Source: a virus. Taken from it: a stretch of DNA of 25,906 bases. Position numbers and translations under genes: made by a program. This document shows positions 1 to 7,372 of the stretch, in pieces. Within the stretch, counting starts at the first letter, position 1. Each line of letters begins with the position of its first letter. The notes beneath the pieces are model-generated. The model worked only from the letters and a program-made list of their open reading frames with translations. It did no database searches and had not been told where the DNA came from. The DNA lies in the IMG/VR virus record IMGVR_UViG_3300046001_010565, positions 1 to 25,906 of that record; one strand, written 5' to 3'.

Positions 1-178
1 GTATGTTTTTTCCAGTAGTGTTTAGAGCTGTGTAAGCACCAGCAACTCCTATTTTATAGTATAGATCATGTGTGTATCTTTCAGATGGCAGCAAGCCAGA
101 ACCCAAAAATCCTACAACTTGTAGTTTTGAGCCATCTCTTTGCGCGCAAGAAACGGTAATAGTTGTTGCGCTAGACAT
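1..178 (-). CDS. Unknown protein, 5' part only (runs off the window)
   Basis: An open frame begins at the ATG at 178 on the minus strand and stays open for 59 codons to the window edge, so only the N-terminus is visible. It begins MSSATTITVSC and is rich in Ser, Thr, Gly and aromatic residues, as in beta-rich virion or secreted proteins, but I do not recognise a family. Its start overlaps the stop of the upstream HTH gene as TAATG, so the two are probably translationally coupled and share one transcript. The longest open frame and the coupled start are the only support for it being a gene. Confidence 0.6.
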   Translation of the reverse strand, partial: MSSATTITVSCAQRDGSKLQVVGFLGSGLLPSERYTHDLYYKIGVAGAYTALNTTGKNI

Positions 179-390
179 TAATTATTTTCAGACTTGCCGG
201 CAACAGCTTGTCTTAATTCAACTCGCCCACGACCAGAAAGTTTAATTAAACCAAGTCTTCGTCTCATTTCTCTTACAGACTTAAGGCTTCGGTTAATTGA
301 AGCCGCGATATCTAAATCTTTCATGTTCGCGGACTCTGACTTTAAAAACTGTTTATGTTCCTCGCTCCATCTTTCTTTTTTGTCTTGCAT
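178..390 (-). CDS. Small helix-turn-helix DNA-binding protein
   Basis: This is a 70-residue basic protein. Residues about 8-48 read as a three-helix homeodomain-like or Myb-like HTH: an initial helix (EEHKQFLKSES), a turn helix (MKDLDIAASINR) and a recognition helix (SLKSVREMRRRLGL). The C-terminus is Gly/Arg-rich. The same pattern, an isoleucine/alanine helix, then S-x-K-S/T-V, then R-R-x-x-G, occurs at the N-terminus of the protein at 1020-1862, so the two may be related. AAGGAG at 402-397 gives an ideal Shine-Dalgarno six bases before the ATG, and a GTGTAT element lies at 415-410. It is divergent from the sigma-like gene at 437, with 46 bases between the start codons. A regulatory role is inference; it could also be a DNA-binding accessory factor. 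Confidence 0.7.
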   Translation of the reverse strand: MQDKKERWSEEHKQFLKSESANMKDLDIAASINRSLKSVREMRRRLGLIKLSGRGRVELRQAVAGKSENN

Positions 391-409
391 TTTATTCTCC
401 TTTTAATTA

Positions 410-415
410 ATACAC
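410..415 (-). promoter_or_regulatory. GTGTAT -10-like element before the HTH gene
   Basis: Read on the minus strand, GTGTAT begins 25 bases before the ATG at 390 and is followed by the AAGGAG ribosome-binding site. It is one of about ten copies of this hexamer placed before gene starts in the window. No -35 box is evident. Confidence 0.5.
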
Positions 416-425
416 CTCTGAATAC

Positions 426-431
426 TATAAT
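426..431 (+). promoter_or_regulatory. TATAAT element of a probable leaderless promoter
   Basis: A perfect TATAAT has its first base 11 bases before the GTG start at 437. A transcription start at the usual distance falls on the start codon. There is no Shine-Dalgarno between them. No TTGACA-like -35 box is seen about 17 bases upstream. Confidence 0.55.
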
Positions 432-436
432 AGTAT

Positions 437-1036
437 GTGAAAAGGCCTCAGAAGGATACAATATTTGCCTTTTTAAAAAAAATCTCTGTAACGAGCGACA
501 AAAAGGTTACTCATCAAGAGGTCGTGGATTTAATTGAAAAAATTGCTAAAACGCACATGAATAAAACATTTGCGTACATGACTTCTGACGATATAGCTTC
601 ACAGACTAGATTAATCTGTATACAACAATTAAAATTTTATGAACCAGAAAGGGCGGCTGGCTGGGATGACATAAACTCTCTTGAGCGTTGGCTTAACAGG
701 GTTGTAAAAAATAGATTAAAAAACTTTTATCGAGATCACTGTGGAAGCTTAAATGAAAAACATCAAAAGGCACGACGATCCCTTAGCGCAAAAGCCAAAA
801 ACAGGAATGAAGACATGGGCGATTCATTTCATCCATCAACTTCAAAGAATGAAACAGAAGACTCTGTTATTTTTAATGAGTTTAGAGATTTCGTCGAGGC
901 AAGACTAACAGAAGAGTCTTTAGAAATATACAGAGCCTGTATGTCAGAAGAGCCAGTTAACTCATACTATAAAAACAAACTTAAAGTTGAGATATCAGAA
1001 ATATTAAAAGGGTGGAATAATGGCGAAAAGAATTGA
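437..1036 (+). CDS. Sigma-70-like transcription factor, region 2 type
   Basis: A 199-residue protein. Residues about 49-101 resemble sigma-70 region 2: an acidic DDI followed by a helix, a phenylalanine-tyrosine-x-P-E-R segment (the usual 'fdp.rg'), then ERWLNRVVKNRLKNFYRDH, which matches the conserved W-L-x-x-V-x-N-R-x-x-x-x-x-R-D of that region. The middle (103-135) is basic and serine-rich. The C-terminal acidic helical part does not show a clear region 4. Small phage late sigma factors such as T4 gp55 also lack a full region 4. The start is GTG: the ATG two bases upstream runs straight into TGA. The gene's 3' end overlaps the next gene by 17 bases. Directing phage transcription through the recurring -10-like motif is inference. 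Confidence 0.6.
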   Translation: MKRPQKDTIFAFLKKISVTSDKKVTHQEVVDLIEKIAKTHMNKTFAYMTSDDIASQTRLICIQQLKFYEPERAAGWDDINSLERWLNRVVKNRLKNFYRDHCGSLNEKHQKARRSLSAKAKNRNEDMGDSFHPSTSKNETEDSVIFNEFRDFVEARLTEESLEIYRACMSEEPVNSYYKNKLKVEISEILKGWNNGEKN

Positions 1037-1862
1037 TGACGCTGACAAGACTTACATAGAAAATAACTGTAAATATAAAACAGATAAAGAAATAGCTGAA
1101 AATATTGGCTGTTCTATAAAAACTGTGGAGAGACACCGGCGAAGCGTTGGTATGCAAAAAAACGCAACAAAAGACCCGGTCGTCCTGATAGAACAGAAGA
1201 AAGAATTTATAAACCGGGATATGTTTGATTTTCAGATGCGGTCATTTGAAACTAGTCCACGCGGAATGCGGGTTAAAGATCAGCTACCAAAAAAAGACTG
1301 GCAAATCTTTTGTGAAGAGTGGGCAAACTATAAGCTTCAGCTGGAAGACCTTACTCATACCGAGCAAAACACAGTTGAGCAAATAATTTTTTTGAAGCTC
1401 AGAACCGATAAAAATCAAAAAGAATATTACGACGCTATTAACTTAAGAGACCGGTTAATGGAAGAAAACGGTATAACCGACGTTAAGGATTTAGATCTCA
1501 CTAATCCAAAACAGGCTGAAGTATATCAGAAAATATTTAATGCCTCTTTACGAACAACCGATCTAAATAAAGAATACAAAGACCTGCTTGATAAACTTGT
1601 AAAATTAAATGAAACGCTTAACGCAACGAGAAGACAGCGAGAGGAAAAAGGTAAGGTTGGAGGCGACACGTTCTTTTCCCTCTGCAAGAAGTTTGAGTCT
1701 ACTAGAACAAGAGAAAAAGAAGGTCGCATGGCTGAGCTTCTTAAAATTTCAATGAACAATAACACAAACAACTTAAGAAACGCTGTAGAGTTTTTAGACG
1801 GTGAAAACGCACCACAACTACTAGACTCAGTAACAATAGAACTAACAAAGGATCAAGAATGA
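1020..1862 (+). CDS. HTH and coiled-coil protein, candidate small terminase subunit
   Basis: A 280-residue protein. Residues 5-48 form an HTH: DADKTYIENNC, then a TDKEIAENIG helix and a recognition helix SIKTVERHRRSVG. Residues about 105-215 are charged and helical, with heptad-like leucines, and fit a coiled coil used for oligomerisation. The C-terminus is acidic. An N-terminal HTH, a central helical oligomer region and a C-terminal tail, encoded upstream of the large terminase, is the usual plan of small terminase subunits that recognise phage DNA for packaging. Here three other genes intervene before the large subunit. The start overlaps the sigma-like gene, and AAAAGGGTGGA supplies the ribosome-binding site. 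It could instead be another DNA-binding regulator. Confidence 0.5.
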   Translation: MAKRIDDADKTYIENNCKYKTDKEIAENIGCSIKTVERHRRSVGMQKNATKDPVVLIEQKKEFINRDMFDFQMRSFETSPRGMRVKDQLPKKDWQIFCEEWANYKLQLEDLTHTEQNTVEQIIFLKLRTDKNQKEYYDAINLRDRLMEENGITDVKDLDLTNPKQAEVYQKIFNASLRTTDLNKEYKDLLDKLVKLNETLNATRRQREEKGKVGGDTFFSLCKKFESTRTREKEGRMAELLKISMNNNTNNLRNAVEFLDGENAPQLLDSVTIELTKDQE

Positions 1863-2863
1863 AAACCGCAATAGTAACAGGATGCCCAGGACAAGACGCT
1901 TCTTATTTATCTGAATTACTTTTAGAAAAAGGTTATACCGTGTACGGTGTTCATAGAAGAAGCTCTACTTTAAAAGTAAACAGTAATATGAGGAACTGTT
2001 ACTCTAATAATAGATTTACAACAATAGATATGGATATCACGGATGCTTCGGGCATTTACTCAATTATCTCTGATATAAAACCACACGAGTATTATAATTT
2101 AGCAGCCATGTCTCACGTTGGGCAAAGTTTTAAGGAGCCGTTGGCTTGTTTAAACGTTGACGGCTATGCTGTAGCAATTGCGCTAGAAGCCATAAGCAAG
2201 CACTCGCCTGCTACTAAATTTTATCAAGCATCAACCTCTGAACTTTTTGGGGGGCTAACAGAACTTCAATCAGAAGAAACACCTTTTGTGCCAAGAAGTC
2301 CATACGCAGCAGCAAAACTTTATGCGCACAACATGGTAGATATCTATAGAAAGTCTTATGATATTCACGCTTGTTGCGGTATTCTATTTAATCACGAAAG
2401 CCCGAGACGCGGTTTAGATTTCGTAACTAGAAAAATAACGAACTCTATAGCAAAGTTTAAATTAAATTTAAGTGGTCCTGTTGAGCTTGGAAATCTAGAC
2501 GCAATGAGAGACTGGGGACACGCCAAAGATTATGTTCGCGCAATGTGGATGATGTTACAAACGGATAAACCAAAAGACTATGTGGTTTCTACGGGCAAAG
2601 CAGTATCAATAAAAACCGCGTTACAATACGTTTGCGATATTGCTGAAGTAGATTTTAATAAAGCTCATGTGATAAGACCCGGTAATATTCGACCTCTTGA
2701 GGTTTCTATTCTCAGGGGTGATTCTTCAAAAATACAATCTGAATTAGGATGGAAGCCTGAATATGATTGGACTTCTTTGCTTAAAGAAATGTATGAAAGC
2801 GATTATACTAGTGTATTAAATTCTAGTGGCTGGAAAAAGATTGAGACAACCACGGCGGAATAG
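1859..2863 (+). CDS. gmd: GDP-mannose 4,6-dehydratase
   Basis: A 334-residue short-chain dehydrogenase of the extended type. It should convert GDP-D-mannose to GDP-4-dehydro-6-deoxy-D-mannose, the precursor of GDP-fucose, GDP-rhamnose and GDP-perosamine-type sugars. Visible hallmarks are the NADP-binding TGCPGQDASYL at 7-17, with alanine at 14 where the third glycine of the fold is usual; the HRRSS at 32-36; NLAAMSHVGQSF at 80-91; STSE at 125-128 with catalytic Thr126 and Glu128; YAAAK with Tyr149 and Lys153; NHESPRRG at 178-185; and RDWGHAKDYV at 217-226. Length is slightly shorter than typical bacterial enzymes. ATG overlaps the previous stop as ATGA. It is an auxiliary metabolic gene in an odd position, between DNA-packaging genes; its effect on host or virion glycans is inference. 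Confidence 0.95.
   Translation: MKTAIVTGCPGQDASYLSELLLEKGYTVYGVHRRSSTLKVNSNMRNCYSNNRFTTIDMDITDASGIYSIISDIKPHEYYNLAAMSHVGQSFKEPLACLNVDGYAVAIALEAISKHSPATKFYQASTSELFGGLTELQSEETPFVPRSPYAAAKLYAHNMVDIYRKSYDIHACCGILFNHESPRRGLDFVTRKITNSIAKFKLNLSGPVELGNLDAMRDWGHAKDYVRAMWMMLQTDKPKDYVVSTGKAVSIKTALQYVCDIAEVDFNKAHVIRPGNIRPLEVSILRGDSSKIQSELGWKPEYDWTSLLKEMYESDYTSVLNSSGWKKIETTTAE
2811..2816 (+). promoter_or_regulatory. GTGTAT element before the HNH gene
   Basis: TAGTGTATTAAA lies inside the 3' end of the dehydratase gene. GTGTAT begins 15 bases before the GTG at 2826, the same spacing as in the other probable leaderless starts. No Shine-Dalgarno is visible before 2826. Confidence 0.4.
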
Positions 2864-3224
2864 AAAAAATGGAAGATATAGTCCATCCTACTGGTTGTTT
2901 AGAAAAGAAGTGCTTAAGAGAGATTGTTTTCAGTGTCAGTTTCCTGGGTGTTTAGAAAAGAAAAATCTTGAGGTTCATCATATTAAAAAATATGCAGAAT
3001 CAACAAGACTTAGAACTGAAAAATCTAACGGGATTACTCTTTGTAAAAAACACCACGCCTTGGTTACTGGTAAAGAAGAATCTTTTGAGACAGCGTTTTT
3101 TAAAATAATCTGTGAAAAAAACATAGAGGAAATTCAAAAGTTAAATGAACCAGGGAGACAAGGGAGCCTTAAAAAAGGCGCAAAAGACAATAGAAAACGT
3201 TATATACGCAAACGTTATCGTTGA
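2826..3224 (+). CDS. HNH endonuclease
   Basis: A 132-residue basic protein with an HNH (beta-beta-alpha metal) nuclease core. RKEVLKRDCFQCQFPGC at 26-42 carries Cys37 and Cys42. LEVHHI at 48-53 carries the first histidines. SNGITLCKKHH at 67-77 carries Asn68, Cys73, His76 and His77. The pattern matches the two zinc knuckles and catalytic His-Asn-His of free-standing phage HNH proteins. Such genes are common beside terminase genes, where HNH partners of the HK97 type stimulate cos cleavage; others are homing enzymes. The only in-frame start before the domain is GTG at 2826, inside the dehydratase gene, giving a 38-base overlap. The last 80 bases overlap the next gene, and the C-terminal tail there is very basic. 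Confidence 0.85.
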   Translation: MAGKRLRQPRRNRKNGRYSPSYWLFRKEVLKRDCFQCQFPGCLEKKNLEVHHIKKYAESTRLRTEKSNGITLCKKHHALVTGKEESFETAFFKIICEKNIEEIQKLNEPGRQGSLKKGAKDNRKRYIRKRYR

Positions 3225-3729
3225 TAATCAAGAAAAGAAGCCTTGGGACTTTAAAGAAAAACTTCCCTCGAAGTTTTTTGTTAAAGATATAATCGTCAGA
3301 AACTTAGATTATGGCGATTATACTATTGAAGGTTATGATTTGCCTGAATTTAAGAACAGTATAATAATTGAACGCAAAGCATCCGTAGAAGAGTTGCTGG
3401 GTAATATTGGTAAAAACTGGGAAAGGTTTCAAAGAGAACTAGACGGACTTCAAAAGTATTCTAAGTCTTTAATTATAGTTGAAGATGATTTACATGACGC
3501 TTATGCAAAGTACACCGCTAGAAACCCTAAAAAAGGAATGTACTTTACTTTACCTCCAGACTTCTTATTAGCCCGAGTTTGCGAAATTGATCATAAGTGG
3601 GGAATTAAAACACTTTTTCTTAGCAACAAATATTTTGCAAGAAGATACGCCTGTAATTTATTTAGATCAATATTAGAAAAGGAAAAAAATGGAACTGAGT
3701 CAGGAATATCTGGACAACCTATATCTTGA
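3145..3729 (+). CDS. ERCC4-type nuclease
   Basis: A 194-residue protein with the ERCC4/XPF nuclease signature: RNLDYGDYTIEG with GDY at 57-59, then SIIIERKASVEELLGNI with the catalytic ERK at 76-78, then NWERFQRELDGLQKY and LIIVED at 109-114. This is the G-D-Y...E-R-K-x3-D/E-L pattern that binds the metal and cuts branched or single-strand-flanked DNA. No helix-hairpin-helix domain is visible, so it is a stand-alone nuclease domain. The start at 3145 lies 80 bases inside the HNH gene and the end lies 41 bases inside the large terminase gene, which implies translational coupling of all three. A role in packaging, recombination or DNA processing is inference. Confidence 0.8.
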   Translation: MNQGDKGALKKAQKTIENVIYANVIVDNQEKKPWDFKEKLPSKFFVKDIIVRNLDYGDYTIEGYDLPEFKNSIIIERKASVEELLGNIGKNWERFQRELDGLQKYSKSLIIVEDDLHDAYAKYTARNPKKGMYFTLPPDFLLARVCEIDHKWGIKTLFLSNKYFARRYACNLFRSILEKEKNGTESGISGQPIS

Positions 3730-5662
3730 AATTGGCGATACCACTAAATTAAGTATCGTTAGCCCCCTTGATGAAACTATTCCGAAAAGCATGACGGCGG
3801 AGATGTTAATTGCTATAGCAAGAAATCCAGAGTACATTGGTTTTACAGCAAAGACATTTCTTAATATGAATCTTTTTCCATATCAGATGTCAACACTAAA
3901 CATCTTGGCCCAAAAAAGACTTCCCATGCTTTTGGCAACTAGAGGTGGTGCGAAAACAACCATGCTGGCACTGTACGCTATTTTTGAAGCAATGTTTAAT
4001 CAAGGCACTAAAATAGTTGTAGCCGGAGCAGGATTAAGACAGTCTGGTTTAGTGTTTGAGGCAATGGAAAGCATTTGGAAAAACGCGCCGATTCTTCAAG
4101 ATATATGCGGTGCTAATAATGGTCCTCGCCGAAGCGTTCTTGGCTTTAATTGGGATCTTGGCGACAGTAAGATCATAGGCATCCCGATTGGTACCGGAGA
4201 AAAAATCAGAGGTCTAAGAGCCAACGTTATTATTGTTGATGAGTTTGCTTCTATCAACCCAGACATATTTGAGGTTGTCATCAGAGGTTTTGCTGCCGTC
4301 CAAAGTCATAATACTTTCGAAAAAGTAAAAAATGAATATATTAAACGAGCCATGGTAGGAACCTCTGTAGGCAAAGAAACATCAAAGCTTCTTGAGTCGA
4401 AGGGTAATAAAATTATCTTGGCTGGTACTGCATCATATCAGTTTAACCATTTCTACAAATACTATCAAGACTATGTAAACATCATTAGTTCAGAGTCACA
4501 CTTTGGTATCAATCCAGACGACTATGCCATAATAAGACTTCCCTACGACCAGCTACCTCCCGGTATAATGGATGAGGCTATTTTAAATCAAGGTCGCGTA
4601 ACCATGGATTCTGTTATATTTAAAATGGAATACGGATGCGTCTTTGCAAAAGATTCCGAGGGTTTTTATCCAGCCTCAGCAATATTTGCAGCCACCAGCC
4701 CCATAAAAACACCAGAAGGAAACATTTCGTTTACAGTTGAAGCCTTTGGTGATAAAACAGCTAAATATGTAATGGGCATAGACCCGGCGTCTGAGCGCGA
4801 TAATCTGGCTATAACAATACTAAAGGTTCATCCTACTCATAGAGAGATGGTTTTTTGCTGGAGCACCAATAGAAAAAGATTTGAAGCAGATAAGAAAAAA
4901 GGAACAAAGTACACTGACATATCTGATTATAACACTTTCGTGATAAGAAAGATACATGATCTTTTTAGTAGGTTTAATATAGAAAGAATGCATCTTGACT
5001 CCGGTGGTGGCGGTCGCTCTATCTTAGAAGGTTTGAAAGATTATACAAAACTAAAAGAGGGCGAGTATTGCATATATGATATGGATGATGAAGAGTGCGC
5101 CAGAAAAGCCGGACTTCATGCAATAAAAGTAATTGAGTTTTCTTCCAGAGAATGGTACGAAACCTCGCACTTTAATCTATTAAAAGATATAACAACCATG
5201 AAAATTCTTTTCCCAGAATACGATGCGCTTGGTATAGAACAAGAACGTATCCTTGGAATAGAGTCTTTAGGTGAGTACTCGTCTGAAAATATATTAGGCG
5301 AAGTTGAAGAGTGCAAATACCAAACCACCCTTGTTCACGAAACAACAACAGCCAAAGGACAAAAAAGATGGGATCTTCCAAAAGTTAAAGGGGTTATGAC
5401 AGAAGGGCTTAAGTCTAGACTCAGAAAAGACCATTTCACAAGTTTACTCTTAGCTAATGACGCGGCTAGAAACATTGACAACAACGGACATCTTGATAAA
5501 ATTAAAACCTTTGGTGGATACTCCTCAAAGTATATTGTAAGTAATAACACTTCTGGTTCAGACGCGATGTACCAAGGTCCTGGCATGAGAAAAATGCGAG
5601 GCGGTGACATTGGAACAAGAATATCGATTGATAAGGGCGAACATGGAAACATAGCCTATTAG
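3689..5662 (+). CDS. Terminase large subunit (packaging ATPase and nuclease)
   Basis: A 657-residue DNA-packaging motor. The N-terminal ATPase shows a Walker A-like TRGGAKTTM at 84-92, the usual phage R-G-x-x-K-T/S-T variant, and a Walker B VIIVDEF at 180-186 with catalytic Glu185. A coupling-motif candidate is LAGTASY at 244-250. The C-terminal RNase H-like nuclease shows GIDPASERDNLAI with Asp365, MHLDSGGGG with Asp437, and KDHFTSLLLANDAA near 580-593, giving the third acidic residue. It cleaves concatemers and pumps DNA through the portal. Length is within the usual range of large terminases. AAAAGGA lies six bases before the ATG, inside the preceding nuclease gene. The stop TAG at 5660-5662 shares its G with the possible GTG start of the portal frame. 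Confidence 0.95.
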   Translation: MELSQEYLDNLYLEIGDTTKLSIVSPLDETIPKSMTAEMLIAIARNPEYIGFTAKTFLNMNLFPYQMSTLNILAQKRLPMLLATRGGAKTTMLALYAIFEAMFNQGTKIVVAGAGLRQSGLVFEAMESIWKNAPILQDICGANNGPRRSVLGFNWDLGDSKIIGIPIGTGEKIRGLRANVIIVDEFASINPDIFEVVIRGFAAVQSHNTFEKVKNEYIKRAMVGTSVGKETSKLLESKGNKIILAGTASYQFNHFYKYYQDYVNIISSESHFGINPDDYAIIRLPYDQLPPGIMDEAILNQGRVTMDSVIFKMEYGCVFAKDSEGFYPASAIFAATSPIKTPEGNISFTVEAFGDKTAKYVMGIDPASERDNLAITILKVHPTHREMVFCWSTNRKRFEADKKKGTKYTDISDYNTFVIRKIHDLFSRFNIERMHLDSGGGGRSILEGLKDYTKLKEGEYCIYDMDDEECARKAGLHAIKVIEFSSREWYETSHFNLLKDITTMKILFPEYDALGIEQERILGIESLGEYSSENILGEVEECKYQTTLVHETTTAKGQKRWDLPKVKGVMTEGLKSRLRKDHFTSLLLANDAARNIDNNGHLDKIKTFGGYSSKYIVSNNTSGSDAMYQGPGMRKMRGGDIGTRISIDKGEHGNIAY

Positions 5663-5694
5663 TGTATGTTAAATTGGGCTATAATGGTATTATC
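5662..5694 (+). promoter_or_regulatory. Double -10-like region before the portal gene
   Basis: GTGTAT at 5662-5667 directly follows the terminase stop, and a TATAAT lies at 5680-5685, 15 bases before the ATG at 5695. A TATTAT at 5688-5693 is a third possibility. There is no Shine-Dalgarno before the ATG. The arrangement resembles the other leaderless starts, but the spacing is less exact. Confidence 0.45.
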
Positions 5695-7341
5695 ATGTCT
5701 GAAGATCCAAATTTTTACATCAGCGGCAATAAAGAAAAACAAGAAGGCTTAGAAAAGCTTGGAAAAGCTATGGCTAGCCAAGATATGGCCGTTGCTGGTT
5801 TTTATTCAAATCTTGAAGAAGGTATTTCTGTAAGACCGCCTTTTACTAGAAATACCTACGAAAGATTTAGACCAGGCGAGAGAATACCTGAAAAAGACGA
5901 TGACATCATGACCTCGTGCAGAGATGCATATCAGAGCGTTGGGGTTATCAGATCTGTGGTAGATTTAATAACTGAAACAGCGGTAGAAGGTCTAGAGATA
6001 GTTAGTGAAAATGAAGGCATTACAAACTTTTTCAAAAGCTGGTCTCAAAATGTAAACTTAAGAGAAAGGGCTGAGAGGTTTGCTAATTATTTTGTGGTTG
6101 AGGGAAATGTCGTTGTACGTAAAAAAATTGGTAAAATAGATATACCAACCGCAAGAAGAATGAAACGTGGATCGGCAGCAACTAAAAATGTGTCGATTCC
6201 AATCGGTTATATATTCTATGACCCACAAACAATTCGATTAATTGGCGGACCTCTTGCTATTTTTGCAGACTATAAGAAGTGGGGCGTTAAAGTTAGTAAC
6301 GCTCAAATGCAAACTTTAAAAGATGCATACGCTAAAGACAGTGAAATAGTAGATAAGCTTCCTGCTGAAATAAAAGAAATAATAACGTCTAAGGGTATTT
6401 TGGCTGAAACTCTTATACCTATTCCGCAGGATGAGGTGTGGGTTGCTCATTACAAGAAAAAAGACAGCGAAGTTTGGGCAAAAAGCTTTATTTTTAGTAT
6501 TTTACACGACGTTATATATAACGAGAAGCTTCGGCTTGCAAAAATAAGCGCTCTTGACAGTTGGTACAACTCTATTAGAATTTGGAAGCTTGGTGATCAC
6601 AAAGAAGAGATTTTACCAGATTCTGGTTCAATTGTAAAGCTGGCAAAGATTCTTGAAAACCATACTGGTGGCAATCTCGATATTATCTGGGATTCCATGT
6701 TAACTTACGAACAGTTCTTTCCGCCAATTGAAAAGCTTGAAAACTTTAAAGAAAATTATGAGTCCATGCTTTTAGGTCTTGGTGTTCATCAAACTCTTAT
6801 TGGTGGAACGGGTAGCACTGGCGGCGACTCTTTCGTTGGTTTAAGAAACCTAATGAAGAGAATCGATTGCGTTCGTCGAGCCATGAATGATTGGATTACT
6901 AATGAGATTGATGAAGTTTGTGATGTTATGGGTTTTCAGGATAGACCCAAGGTAAGATTTAATAACGACAACTTGTTTGATCAGCCTAGCTATTTTAAAC
7001 TTTTAGTTGAGTTAGTTGATCGAGGTGTGGTTTCTAATGAAACTGCTGTAACTAAGATTGGTGAGATGTGGGATATAGAAAAGAGTCGCATCAAATCAGA
7101 AGAAGAAGCTCGTAAAAATAAAGAAATGCCAGAAAAGCTTGGTCCGTTTATACAACCAAAAATATCTGAGTCAAACTTTAAAAAGAACAAAGAAATGCAG
7201 GGTCTTGTAAGCGAAACCGCTGGACCACAGGTTCCTCCAGGAAAACCAGGAAGACCTGCTGGATCTAAAGATACTGTTACTAGAAGCCCAAAAAAGAAAA
7301 CCAGAGCAGATGTAAATAATGATGTTACTGATGAAGTTTAA
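5695..7341 (+). CDS. Portal protein
   Basis: A 548-residue protein forming the ring at one head vertex through which DNA enters and to which the tail attaches. Support comes from position directly after the large terminase, from size, and from portal-like segments. There is an N-terminal helix around RDAYQSVGVIRSVVDLITETAVEG, then ERFANYFVVEGNVVVRKK. The central region reads DSWYNSIRIWKLG, followed by an acidic ILPDSGSIVKL segment. A helical crown then contains GGTGSTGGDSFVGL, where the Gly/Thr-rich loop and flanking long helices fit the clip and stem of portals. The tail is Lys/Pro-rich (PGKPGRPAGSKD). The frame is open from GTG 5662, but I place the start at ATG 5695 (MSEDPNFYIS), because the 11 upstream codons coincide with promoter-like elements. 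Confidence 0.85.
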   Translation: MSEDPNFYISGNKEKQEGLEKLGKAMASQDMAVAGFYSNLEEGISVRPPFTRNTYERFRPGERIPEKDDDIMTSCRDAYQSVGVIRSVVDLITETAVEGLEIVSENEGITNFFKSWSQNVNLRERAERFANYFVVEGNVVVRKKIGKIDIPTARRMKRGSAATKNVSIPIGYIFYDPQTIRLIGGPLAIFADYKKWGVKVSNAQMQTLKDAYAKDSEIVDKLPAEIKEIITSKGILAETLIPIPQDEVWVAHYKKKDSEVWAKSFIFSILHDVIYNEKLRLAKISALDSWYNSIRIWKLGDHKEEILPDSGSIVKLAKILENHTGGNLDIIWDSMLTYEQFFPPIEKLENFKENYESMLLGLGVHQTLIGGTGSTGGDSFVGLRNLMKRIDCVRRAMNDWITNEIDEVCDVMGFQDRPKVRFNNDNLFDQPSYFKLLVELVDRGVVSNETAVTKIGEMWDIEKSRIKSEEEARKNKEMPEKLGPFIQPKISESNFKKNKEMQGLVSETAGPQVPPGKPGRPAGSKDTVTRSPKKKTRADVNNDVTDEV

Positions 7342-7372
7342 GGTCTATAAGCATTAATTAAAGGAAGAAAAC

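Noticed and set aside
72-77. GTGTAT on the + strand inside the partial minus-strand gene
   Set aside because: No + strand gene follows within the expected distance.
194-537. Two short + strand frames (194-406 and 355-537)
   Set aside because: The first is antisense to the HTH gene; the second overlaps the sigma-like gene in another frame and has no family resemblance.
1859-3688. Treating the dehydratase-HNH-ERCC4 block as an intron or insertion element
   Set aside because: No inverted repeats, target duplication or split terminase exons were seen at the borders, and genes overlap smoothly; the mobile-block idea is kept only as an alternative.
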